Source of the DNA: Dehalococcoidia bacterium
Lineage (GTDB): Bacteria; Chloroflexota; Dehalococcoidia; Lucifugimonadales; UBA3495
Direction of reading: 5' to 3'
Assembly: GCA_022823105.1 (NCBI GenBank)
Contig: JAJDXU010000442.1
Location: 1 to 14,881, forward strand
Length of the DNA: 14,881 bases
Below, in pieces: positions 7,232 through 13,870 of this stretch (the first letter of the stretch is position 1; every line of letters starts with the position of its first letter). The notes beneath the pieces were generated by a model that saw only the letters and a list, made by a program, of their open reading frames with translations, ran no database searches and was not told the DNA's origin. Both the position numbers and the translations under genes were made by a program.

Positions 7232-7248
7232 CAGCGGCCGGGCCGCTG
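7232..7248. repeat. GC palindrome after the histidine kinase gene
   Basis: The arms cagcggcc (7232-7239) and ggccgctg (7241-7248) are perfect inverted copies around one base. As RNA this gives about a 6-bp stem with a 5-base loop. No T run follows. It lies in the 63-base gap before the next gene and could be a binding site for a dimeric protein or a weak hairpin. Confidence 0.4.
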
Positions 7249-7282
7249 AACGCGGCTTCGGGTCATTCCCACCAGGCAATCC

Positions 7283-8128
7283 GTGCAACAAAGGGTCATA
7301 GCAGCGGTTCTGGCCTTTGCCCTGATCGCCGTATTCATGGCGGTGTGGGTCTTCGCGTTGCCCGGCGTGCCCGACGCGCCGTCGATGGTGAGAGCGCGTC
7401 CCACCCCCACTCCGACGCCGATACAGCCCACCTTGCCGCCGCCCACTCCCACGCCGACGCTGGCGCCCACGATACCGCCGCCGACTCCGACTCCGGCGCC
7501 CACTCCCACATCCTTGCCCACGCCCACTCCGGCGCCCACTCCCACGCCTACGCCCACGCCCACTCCGGCGCGACCAACCCCGACGCCGGCGCCGCATTTC
7601 CTGGTCGTGCATTACCCGGCCAACCTGGACGTGATACGAGGACAGCCGGAGATCGATCTGTTCGGCACGACGCTGCCCCGGTCGATCCTTGAAGTTACGT
7701 ACGACAGCCGGGAGGATATGGAGCGCAGCATCATCCTGAGGGCCGACTCGGAGGGTCACTTCATCGCGACAATCCCGCTGGCAGAGGGGTTCAACGTCGT
7801 GGAGGTGATAAGCAACAACAGCGCATCGCCGGTGGCGAAACACCAACTGCTGCAACTGATATACGACAGCACACCGTTGACCCTTTTCCTGGACGTTACG
7901 GCGCCGGAGGACGGGTCCGTCGTGTCCGACCAGGTGCTGACGGTTTCCGGCGAGACCCTGCCGGGGGCCCAGGTGGTGGTGAACGAAATCATTCCCGCGC
8001 CCACGGACAACACCGGCCGGTGGCAGGCGAACATCGTGCTCCGGCCGGGCGCGAACGAGATCACGGTGCGGGCGGTTTTCGAAGGCAACGCGGAGGAGAG
8101 AGTGATCACGGTGACACACGGACAGTAG
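7283..8128 (+). CDS. Membrane-anchored protein with Pro/Thr stalk and Ig-like domains
   Basis: I do not recognise a named family for this whole 281-residue protein. One hydrophobic segment near the start (about 5-26) looks like an uncleaved signal anchor. A stalk of Pro-Thr repeats (about 40-104) would carry the rest away from the membrane. Two beta-rich segments follow (about 108-196 and 201-279). The second reads like a bacterial Ig-like domain of the glucodextranase-B type, with TAPEDGSVVSDQVLTVSGET, a PGAQVVVN turn and a GRWQANIVLRPGANEITV strand pair. The first is a more diverged copy. GTG 7283 is the chosen start, with a weak CAGG at 7273-7276. It sits 63 bases after the kinase, so an envelope-linked role with that system is possible but unproven. 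Confidence 0.8.
   Translation: MQQRVIAAVLAFALIAVFMAVWVFALPGVPDAPSMVRARPTPTPTPIQPTLPPPTPTPTLAPTIPPPTPTPAPTPTSLPTPTPAPTPTPTPTPTPARPTPTPAPHFLVVHYPANLDVIRGQPEIDLFGTTLPRSILEVTYDSREDMERSIILRADSEGHFIATIPLAEGFNVVEVISNNSASPVAKHQLLQLIYDSTPLTLFLDVTAPEDGSVVSDQVLTVSGETLPGAQVVVNEIIPAPTDNTGRWQANIVLRPGANEITVRAVFEGNAEERVITVTHGQ
7400..7594. repeat. Pro/Thr-coding hexamer-type low-complexity repeat
   Basis: About 195 bases of degenerate repeats of the type cccactccgacg encode the Pro-Thr stalk of the Ig-like protein. Short repeats of this kind can change length by slippage, so the stalk may vary between strains. The opposite strand reads as an open Gly-Val frame, which is only a shadow. Confidence 0.85.
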
Positions 8129-8180
8129 CCGGCGAGTGGACGCTGCCGGCAAATAGCAGGGGACTCCCGCCACTTGCCGG
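8129..8180 (+). terminator. Inverted repeat after the Ig-like protein gene
   Basis: CCGGCGAGTGG (8129-8139) starts right after the stop codon. It can pair over 11 positions, one a G-U, with CCACTTGCCGG (8170-8180). The 30-base loop is large and no T run follows. It may help end the upstream transcript before the pdxS promoter, but it is not a canonical terminator. Confidence 0.3.
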
Positions 8181-8227
8181 CCGAGGTTATGCGCTGCCGG
8201 CGCCGGGGTTGACGCGCGCGGTTTCGA

Positions 8228-8256
8228 TTGATAACGCCGGCAGTGCGGGCTATAAT
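8228..8256 (+). promoter_or_regulatory. Strong sigma70 promoter for pdxS
   Basis: TTGATA (8228-8233) is spaced by exactly 17 bases from a perfect TATAAT (8251-8256). The -35 element matches 5 of 6 bases. Transcription would begin near 8263, giving a leader of about 35 bases ahead of the pdxS ATG. This is the best promoter in the window. Confidence 0.85.
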
Positions 8257-8297
8257 GAACCACTGGCATCCCTAGCGAAATAGAGGAGGCGATCTCA

Positions 8298-9191
8298 ATG
8301 GTTGCTGAAATTTTAACCGGCACTTTCACCGTCAAATCCGGCCACGCCCAGATGCTCAAGGGCGGCGTGATCATGGACGTGGTCAACCCCGAGCAGGCGC
8401 GGATCGCCCAGGAAGCGGGCGCCGTTGCGGTGATGGCATTGGAGCGCGTCCCCGCCGACATCCGGGCCGACGGCGGCGTCGCCCGCATGAGCGATCCCTC
8501 GATGATCGCCGAAATCATCGACTCGGTGTCGATTCCGGTGATGGCGAAATGCCGGATCGGGCACTTCGTGGAGGCCCAGATACTGCAGGCCATGGGCGTG
8601 GACTACGTTGACGAGTCCGAAGTGCTCACGCCCGCCGACGAAATGCACCACGTCTGGAAGCACGACTTCACCGTGCCCTTCGTCTGCGGCTGCCGCGACC
8701 TGGGCGAAGCCCTGCGCCGCATCTCGGAAGGCGCGGCCATGATCCGCACCAAGGGCGAGGCCGGCACCGGCGACGTGGTGGAGGCCGTGCGGCACATGCG
8801 CGCCGTGCAGGACGCCATCCGCAAGCTCCGCACCATGCCCGACGACGAACTGGTGGTGGAAGCCCGCGACCTGCGCGTCAGCCTCGACCTGTTGCAGCAG
8901 ACCCGCGAGGAAGGACGGCTGCCGGTGGTCAACTTTGCGGCCGGCGGCGTGGCGACCCCCGCCGACGCGGCGCTCATGATGCAGCTTGGCGCCGACGGCG
9001 TATTCGTGGGTTCCGGCATTTTCAAGTCCGGCGACCCGGCGTCCCGAGGCCACGCCATCGTGCAGGCGGTCACCCACTACAACGACCCGCAGATCCTGGC
9101 GGAAGTCTCCCGCGACCTGGGCGAGCCCATGGTGGGCCGGAGCGTTCGCGAACTGGCGGAGAGCGAGTTGCTGGCGCCGCGCAGCGTTTAG
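8298..9191 (+). CDS. pdxS: Pyridoxal 5'-phosphate synthase subunit PdxS
   Basis: PdxS is the synthase half of the DXP-independent vitamin B6 pathway. It builds pyridoxal 5'-phosphate from ribose 5-phosphate, glyceraldehyde 3-phosphate and ammonia supplied by PdxT. The 297-residue TIM-barrel protein has the expected length and all key residues: Asp27 in VIMDVVN, the ribose-binding Lys84 in VMAKCRIGH and the second catalytic lysine Lys152 in IRTKGEAGTG. The phosphate-binding blocks FAAGGVATPADAAL and GVFVGSGIFKS are intact. The ATG 8298 follows a consensus AGGAGG at 8284-8289. It has its own strong promoter and is followed after 88 bases by pdxT. Confidence 0.98.
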   Translation: MVAEILTGTFTVKSGHAQMLKGGVIMDVVNPEQARIAQEAGAVAVMALERVPADIRADGGVARMSDPSMIAEIIDSVSIPVMAKCRIGHFVEAQILQAMGVDYVDESEVLTPADEMHHVWKHDFTVPFVCGCRDLGEALRRISEGAAMIRTKGEAGTGDVVEAVRHMRAVQDAIRKLRTMPDDELVVEARDLRVSLDLLQQTREEGRLPVVNFAAGGVATPADAALMMQLGADGVFVGSGIFKSGDPASRGHAIVQAVTHYNDPQILAEVSRDLGEPMVGRSVRELAESELLAPRSV

Positions 9192-9199
9192 CCTGATTC

Positions 9200-9225
9200 G
9201 TCATGGGGGCCGGCGCCCCCATGAC
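9200..9225 (+). promoter_or_regulatory. Perfect intercistronic hairpin between pdxS and pdxT
   Basis: gtcatgggggc (9200-9210) pairs perfectly with gcccccatgac (9215-9225) around the tetraloop CGGC, giving 11 pairs with 7 G-C. It starts 9 bases after the pdxS stop. The sequence after it (acaacaccac) has no T run, so an intrinsic terminator is unlikely. It could protect the pdxS message from 3' exonucleases or cause partial transcription stop. Confidence 0.6.
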
Positions 9226-9279
9226 ACAACACCACTGCGACCAACGGACGGATCAGAGCATTATCGGCTGGACACTTAG

Positions 9280-9918
9280 TTGAACATCGGCGTTTTGGCA
9301 GTACAGGGAGACTTTGCGGAGCATTGCCACGTGCTCCGCAGCATTGGCGCTAACGCTTCGGAAGTGCGATTGCCCGAACACCTTCAGGGGCTGGACGGCC
9401 TGATAATCCCCGGCGGCGAGAGCACCACGCTCAGCCGCCTGATGTCGCTGTACAACCTGCGGGAACCGGTGGCCGACATGGCGTCTTCGGGCAAGGCGGT
9501 CTGGGGCACGTGCGCCGGCATGATCATGCTGGCCGCCGAGATCACCGAAGAGGACCCCGTACCATTGGCGGTCATGGACGTGGGCGTCCGGCGCAACGCC
9601 TTTGGTCGGCAGGTCGATTCGTTCGAGCAGGACCTTGAGATCAAGGGGCTGGGTTCGGACCCATACCACGCCATCTTCATCAGAGCGCCGGTGATCATAC
9701 GGGTGGGCGAGGACGTGGACGTGCTGTCCGCCCTGCCGGACGGCCGACCCGTGGCAGTGCGGGAAGGCAACCTGCTGGCCACCGCTTTCCACCCCGAACT
9801 GACCGCCGACGCGCGCATCCACCGCTATTTTGTCGAGATGGCGGGCGGGCCGGCGTTCGACGACAACGCTCCCCTGATCGAGACTCCGCGGGTGCGGGGA
9901 CGCCTGGCCCAGGAATAA
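9280..9918 (+). CDS. pdxT: Pyridoxal 5'-phosphate synthase glutaminase PdxT
   Basis: PdxT hydrolyses glutamine and passes the ammonia to PdxS in the PLP synthase complex. The 212-residue protein is a class I glutaminase. It has the PGGESTT motif (44-50), the nucleophile Cys78 in WGTCAGMI, and the His171/Glu173 dyad in AFHPELT. The length exceeds the common 190-200 through a tail after about 190. The start is TTG 9280, because only this position yields the family N-terminus MNIGVLAVQGDFAEH. The upstream ribosome site is poor (GGA at about 9270-9272), so expression may rest on coupling to pdxS. The stop precedes the ATPase gene by 79 bases. Confidence 0.96.
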   Translation: MNIGVLAVQGDFAEHCHVLRSIGANASEVRLPEHLQGLDGLIIPGGESTTLSRLMSLYNLREPVADMASSGKAVWGTCAGMIMLAAEITEEDPVPLAVMDVGVRRNAFGRQVDSFEQDLEIKGLGSDPYHAIFIRAPVIIRVGEDVDVLSALPDGRPVAVREGNLLATAFHPELTADARIHRYFVEMAGGPAFDDNAPLIETPRVRGRLAQE

Positions 9919-9992
9919 CAATCAACAACAATCACGCACCAACAATCACGATAAATTCCTTTCCCACCACCACATTTCGGCGACAAGGAGGG
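9919..9992 (+). promoter_or_regulatory. A/C-rich leader with direct repeat and strong ribosome site
   Basis: The gap after pdxT is unusually rich in A and C. It holds caacaatcacg twice (9926-9936 and 9940-9950), 14 bases apart. A strong AAGGAGGG at 9985-9992 ends 5 bases before the TTG start of the ATPase gene, and this decides that non-ATG start. No promoter with good spacing was found in the gap. Confidence 0.6.
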
Positions 9993-9997
9993 CATAG

Positions 9998-11662
9998 TTG
10001 GTAACGGTCGAGCAACTGGCCCATGATGAATTGCAGCAACTCCTGGACGTGCTGCCGCCCAGGGTATTGGCCGGTTTACGGCAGCAGGACGACCTCGAGG
10101 ACCTCCTGGAAATCATTCTCGACCTGGGACGTCCTCCGGAAGCGCGCTTTCTATCCGGCGACGTGATTCTGGATGACGAACCCATCGGCCGGGAGGACCT
10201 GGAGCACATCGTATCGGGCGTCGGGGATTTCGGCGGTGACAACCGGGCGGGCATGGAACGCACGCTGCACCGGATTTCGGCGATTCGCAACCGGAACGGC
10301 AGCGTGGTGGGCATCACGTGCCGCGTGGGCCGCGCTGTATTCGGCACCATCAAGATCATCGAGGACCTGGCCTACGGCGGCAAGAATATCCTGCTGCTCG
10401 GCCGGCCCGGCGTCGGCAAGACCACCATGCTGCGGGAGGTCGCCCGCGTGCTGGCCGACGAAGCCCGCAAGCGGGTGATCATCGTCGACACATCCAACGA
10501 GATCGCCGGCGACGGGGACATCCCCCATCCCGCCATCGGGCACGCGCGCCGGATGCAGGTGCCCACGCCCACCGTGCAGCACGACGTGATGATCGAGGCG
10601 GTGGAAAACCACATGCCCCAGGTGATCATCATCGACGAGATGGGCACCACGCTGGAAGCATCGGCGGCGCGCACCATCGCCGAACGCGGTGTGCAACTGG
10701 TGGCGACGGCGCACGGCAACACGCTGGACAACCTGATCATGAACCCCACCCTGTCGGACCTGATCGGCGGCGTGCAGACGGTGACGCTGGGCGACCAGGA
10801 AGCCCGGTTCCGCGGCACTCAGAAAACCGTGCTGGAACGGAAAGCGCCGCCGACGTTTGACGTGGTGGTGGAGATCCAGGACTGGAACGAGGTGGCGGTA
10901 CACGACGACGTTGCGCAAGTGGTCGACCAGTGGCTGCGCGGGTATCCGGTTGAGCCCGAAGTCCGCCACATGAACGAGGACGGCAACATCACGAAAACCG
11001 CCGCCACCAGGCAGAACGAGGCCGCGCCCACGCCGTGGGCGGCCAACGAGATCCGCAACCGCCGGGGCCGTAACCGGAACGGACGAGGACGCGACGCCTA
11101 TGAGCAATACCCGCCGGAGCAGTTCCGGGATGAGCCGGACGCCAGCGGAGCGGCCGGCCCTCGCCTGGACGTCCGCATATTCCTGTTCGGCGTGAGCCGG
11201 GACAAGGTGGAAGCGGCGCTGGCGGAACGGGGCGCGACGGCGGAGATCGTCAGCGAACTGCGGCGGGCCAACGTGCTGCTGACCACCAAGAACCACTACC
11301 GGCGCGGCAGCCAGTTGGTGCGCATCGCCGAGACCAACAGCGTTCCCGTTTACGTGCTGCGGAAAAACACCGTGCCCCAGGTCAGCGAGTTCCTGACTTC
11401 CATCGCGCGGGACCAGGGCATTGACCTGCCGCCGCCATCGGGTCGGTTCAAGGAGGAGTCGGACGCCGAGGCGGAGGCCGCGGCCCGGGCAGAGGCGGAG
11501 CAGGCAGCGCAGAGGGTCCTGTCCGGCGAGTTCAGCGTGCAGCTTGAACCGCAGAGGCCCTACATACGTCGCCTGCAGCACATGCTGGCCGAGGAATTCA
11601 ACCTGGCCTCCACCAGCCGGGGGCGCGACCCGCAACGCGCCGTGTTGATCTACCGGCCGTGA
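9998..11662 (+). CDS. R3H-domain AAA-type ATPase (Ycf45/SpoIIIAA-like)
   Basis: The 554-residue protein belongs to the family of P-loop ATPases related to sporulation protein SpoIIIAA and cyanobacterial/plastid Ycf45. Its cell role is not settled. The N-terminal part (1-110) is helical. The ATPase domain (about 112-300) has Walker A GRPGVGKTT (135-143), Walker B QVIIIDE (208-214) and the sensor-like VATAHGN (235-241). A linker (350-370) is rich in Arg-Gly and Asn. A second folded segment (388-472) follows, then a charged Glu/Ala helix (485-507). The C-terminus is an R3H single-strand nucleic-acid-binding domain with Arg524 and His528 in PYIRRLQHML. TTG 9998 is supported by AAGGAGGG. The likely action is on RNA or single-stranded DNA. 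Confidence 0.88.
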   Translation: MVTVEQLAHDELQQLLDVLPPRVLAGLRQQDDLEDLLEIILDLGRPPEARFLSGDVILDDEPIGREDLEHIVSGVGDFGGDNRAGMERTLHRISAIRNRNGSVVGITCRVGRAVFGTIKIIEDLAYGGKNILLLGRPGVGKTTMLREVARVLADEARKRVIIVDTSNEIAGDGDIPHPAIGHARRMQVPTPTVQHDVMIEAVENHMPQVIIIDEMGTTLEASAARTIAERGVQLVATAHGNTLDNLIMNPTLSDLIGGVQTVTLGDQEARFRGTQKTVLERKAPPTFDVVVEIQDWNEVAVHDDVAQVVDQWLRGYPVEPEVRHMNEDGNITKTAATRQNEAAPTPWAANEIRNRRGRNRNGRGRDAYEQYPPEQFRDEPDASGAAGPRLDVRIFLFGVSRDKVEAALAERGATAEIVSELRRANVLLTTKNHYRRGSQLVRIAETNSVPVYVLRKNTVPQVSEFLTSIARDQGIDLPPPSGRFKEESDAEAEAAARAEAEQAAQRVLSGEFSVQLEPQRPYIRRLQHMLAEEFNLASTSRGRDPQRAVLIYRP

Positions 11663-11684
11663 CATCCCTGGCCGTGACATCCCT
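11655..11684. repeat. 15-bp tandem duplication across the ATPase stop codon
   Basis: The unit ggccgtgacatccct occurs twice in a row (11655-11669 and 11670-11684). The first copy contains the TGA stop of the ATPase gene (11660-11662). The second is a non-coding copy. A simple slippage duplication explains it and leaves the protein unchanged. It recalls the 14-bp array just after rho. Confidence 0.9.
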
Positions 11685-11753
11685 GGGCTTGACGGCGCGC
11701 GCTGAAGCCACCGGTTCGATCACGTTCACGCCAATTCCAGGCCGGTGACCGCC

Positions 11754-12422
11754 ATGTCGGGTCTTTTCATAGCCTTCGAGGGCGGAGACGGAGCCGGCAA
11801 GTCGACACAGGCCAATATCCTGGCTGAACAGTTGCAGAAGCACAGTTTTCGTACGGTTCTGCTACGTGAGCCCGGTTCTACAACCTTAGGCGATTACTTG
11901 CGGCGTTATCTGATTAGCGACCAGCCTATTTCAGACCTCGCAGAGCTGTTGCTGTTTGAGGCTTCGCGGGCCGAGCTAATGGCCGATCAGGTCTACCCTG
12001 AACTAGAAGCGGGAGCGGTGGTGATATGTGATCGTTTCACCGGGTCCACAGTTGCCTACCAAGGATATGGGCGCAATTTAGACGTGAAGCAAATTCGGTG
12101 GTTGAACGACTTGGCGACAATTGGGCGATACCCCGACTTGACGCTACTTCTCGATATCGATCCAGCTATCGGACTAGAGCGAGCCCACAACCGGCTTTTT
12201 CAACTTTCGTTGCCTATAGGCGATACGTCGGACAGGTTTGAGGAGGAAGAGTTGCTGTTTCATGACCGCGTACGCCGAGGGTTCGTCGAACAATGGGAAG
12301 CTAACCAAAAAACCTGGCACAAAATCGAAGGTAATCAACCCATCGACGTGGTCAAAGAATTAGTTTGGTCGAAGGTGAGCCCGATGTTGCCATGGGATGG
12401 CGTTGTCGCTAACACGGTATAG
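11754..12422 (+). CDS. tmk: Thymidylate kinase
   Basis: This enzyme phosphorylates dTMP to dTDP using ATP, on the way to dTTP. The 222-residue product has the P-loop FEGGDGAGKST (8-18), the LREPGSTTLGD motif (38-46) and the DRF triad (93-95) with TVAYQGYGR after it. The lid region (143-163) ends in DTSDRFEEE. The family start MSGLFIAFEGGDG favours ATG 11754 over an in-frame GTG at 11745. The ribosome site is weak (AGG at 11739-11741). Compared with its neighbours, the gene uses many more A/T-ending codons such as TTA and CTA. Hand counts on four 60-base rows gave 42-60% GC, against 65% in one row of the ATPase gene. This suggests a different origin for the gene. It lies between the ATPase gene and a lipoprotein gene. 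Confidence 0.94.
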   Translation: MSGLFIAFEGGDGAGKSTQANILAEQLQKHSFRTVLLREPGSTTLGDYLRRYLISDQPISDLAELLLFEASRAELMADQVYPELEAGAVVICDRFTGSTVAYQGYGRNLDVKQIRWLNDLATIGRYPDLTLLLDIDPAIGLERAHNRLFQLSLPIGDTSDRFEEEELLFHDRVRRGFVEQWEANQKTWHKIEGNQPIDVVKELVWSKVSPMLPWDGVVANTV

Positions 12423-12451
12423 TTCACCGATATGAATATTGTCGCGTTGCC

Positions 12452-12486
12452 AAAGGAGACTGGCTGGTGATAACGTAGCCGGGATG
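12452..12486 (+). promoter_or_regulatory. Leader with ribosome site and 3-codon mini-ORF
   Basis: A strong AAAGGAGA (12452-12459) sits 25 bases upstream of the chosen ATG at 12484, too far to serve it directly. It is ideally placed, 7 bases away, for GTG ATA ACG TAG at 12467-12478. That mini-ORF ends 5 bases before the ATG. Translation of the lipoprotein may thus depend on termination-reinitiation. Alternatively the start is the TTG at 12439, which would spoil the signal peptide, or the sequence has an error here. Confidence 0.35.
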
Positions 12487-13866
12487 CTTTCCCGTAACAC
12501 TCGCTGGCTGGCTGCGGCCGCCACCGCGATCCTCGTCGTGGCAGTTGCGCTGGCCTGCGCCCCCGGCAGCGAATCCGGCGCCGCGGATGATCCCATGCCC
12601 ATCAATCGTATCGCGTACATAGACTCGCACGGGCAGCTGGTGACGGTCAATCCCGACGGCAGCGACCGGAATACCCTCACCGCGGGAGAGGTCGCGGACT
12701 CGTTGGCGCGCCTGGGTGGCGTGGTGGCCCAACCGACCAGCGAAACGCGGCTATACGGCTGGCCGGTCTGGTCGCCCGACGGCAGCCGCATCGCCGTGTC
12801 CCTGATCAGCGGTCGCCGTCCGTCCGATGCGGAGATGAGCGTGCAGTCGCTGGAGTCATCAAACGGCGTGGGCGGCCCGGTGTTCGTGAACGCCGCGCCC
12901 CTGACCATCGCAGAGGGCACGCCCCACTACGTGCAATGGTCTCCCGACAGCCAACGGCTGGGAGTCACCGCCGCCACACCGGAAGGCCTGACGCTGTTCG
13001 TGGTCGACGCCAATCCGGTGGACGGTGAAACCGCTCCCCCGTCCGCGTTGCCGGTGGTCCGGGGCGCGCCGCTGTATTTCGACTGGTCGCCGGACAGCCG
13101 GTCGCTGGCAGTGCACAGCGGCGAGGAGCTAATGGTGCTGCGGCTGAACGACGATGCCACCGAGTTTTCCGCGCAGCCCATCAGCCGGTCGCGCTCGTTC
13201 CGCACTCCGGCGTGGTCTCCCGACGGGACGATGCTGGCATGGTCGGCGCCCGGCGGGGACAGCGAGGCGGTGTGGCTGGGCAAGCCGGACGAAAGGGATT
13301 ACTCCCCGATGCGGTTGGCAGAAGTGGAGGGCGCGTGCTCGTTCCTGTGGTCGGCCGACGGTCGGGTGATCGCGGTGGCGGACCGGCAGACCGAGGGATC
13401 GCCGGCCTATCGCCGGCTGCGCCTCCTGGCGGCCGACGGCAGCGCGGTGCGCACGGTACGGGAGGATGATTGGGTGCTGGGTTTCTTCTGGGAACCGCAC
13501 GGCACTCGGCTGGCCTGGGTCGCGCTGAACAGCGAAGAGCGGACCATGGAATGGCGGATTGAGGACGGGAGCGCGATCGAGCAGGATGTGGCTTCGGATG
13601 GGGACGCACCGGTGGGCGGGCTGCGTTTTTCGCCCAGCGGTGAAACCTTCCTGATGCTGGCGTTTTTCGACCAGTACGCCCAGAGCCATTCCCCGTGGGC
13701 TCCCGACGGGTCCGCCTTGGTGGTGTCGGGCAACCAGCAGTACCTTTCCCAGCGGCGCAACGGCAGCGGAGCGGCGGGGCCGCACGTGTACGTAACGGAA
13801 TTGGGAGAGCCGGGCCAGTTGCGGGATCTGGCCGCCGGCGGGATCGCCGTGTGGTCGCCGCAGTGA
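12484..13866 (+). CDS. Lipoprotein with TolB-like PD40 beta-propeller
   Basis: The 460-residue product begins with a lipoprotein signal: basic LSRNTR, a hydrophobic core, then VALAC with lipidated Cys25. The exported part is a chain of PD40/WD40-like blades, each marked by a W-S-P-D-G or close variant. They read PVWSPDGSRIAV, VQWSPDSQRLGV, FDWSPDSRSLAV, PAWSPDGTMLAW, FLWSADGRVIAV, FFWEPHGTRLAW, LRFSPSGETFLM and SPWAPDGSALVV. This suggests a closed propeller of seven or eight blades, as in the TolB C-terminal domain. No enzyme motif is visible, so a binding or scaffold role outside the membrane is likely. ATG 12484 is chosen because it starts a clean signal peptide. The next lipoprotein gene starts 4 bases after its stop, so the two are surely co-transcribed. 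Confidence 0.87.
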   Translation: MLSRNTRWLAAAATAILVVAVALACAPGSESGAADDPMPINRIAYIDSHGQLVTVNPDGSDRNTLTAGEVADSLARLGGVVAQPTSETRLYGWPVWSPDGSRIAVSLISGRRPSDAEMSVQSLESSNGVGGPVFVNAAPLTIAEGTPHYVQWSPDSQRLGVTAATPEGLTLFVVDANPVDGETAPPSALPVVRGAPLYFDWSPDSRSLAVHSGEELMVLRLNDDATEFSAQPISRSRSFRTPAWSPDGTMLAWSAPGGDSEAVWLGKPDERDYSPMRLAEVEGACSFLWSADGRVIAVADRQTEGSPAYRRLRLLAADGSAVRTVREDDWVLGFFWEPHGTRLAWVALNSEERTMEWRIEDGSAIEQDVASDGDAPVGGLRFSPSGETFLMLAFFDQYAQSHSPWAPDGSALVVSGNQQYLSQRRNGSGAAGPHVYVTELGEPGQLRDLAAGGIAVWSPQ

Positions 13867-13870
13867 GCGG

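Noticed and set aside
7171..7563. Minus-strand frame encoding a Gly-Val repeat protein
   Set aside because: The repeat is only the complement of the Pro-Thr stalk codons on the + strand.
5210..8593. Open frame of 1127 codons on the minus strand
   Set aside because: It lies opposite five well-supported + strand genes, is rich in His, Arg, Gln and Pro, and shows no domain. It arises from GC-biased codon use on the other strand.
10151..11680. Open frame of 509 codons on the minus strand
   Set aside because: It is the antisense shadow of the R3H ATPase gene and resembles no protein family.
11689..11720. Possible promoter for tmk (TTGACG with TTCGAT)
   Set aside because: The spacer would be 20 bases and the -10 match is poor.
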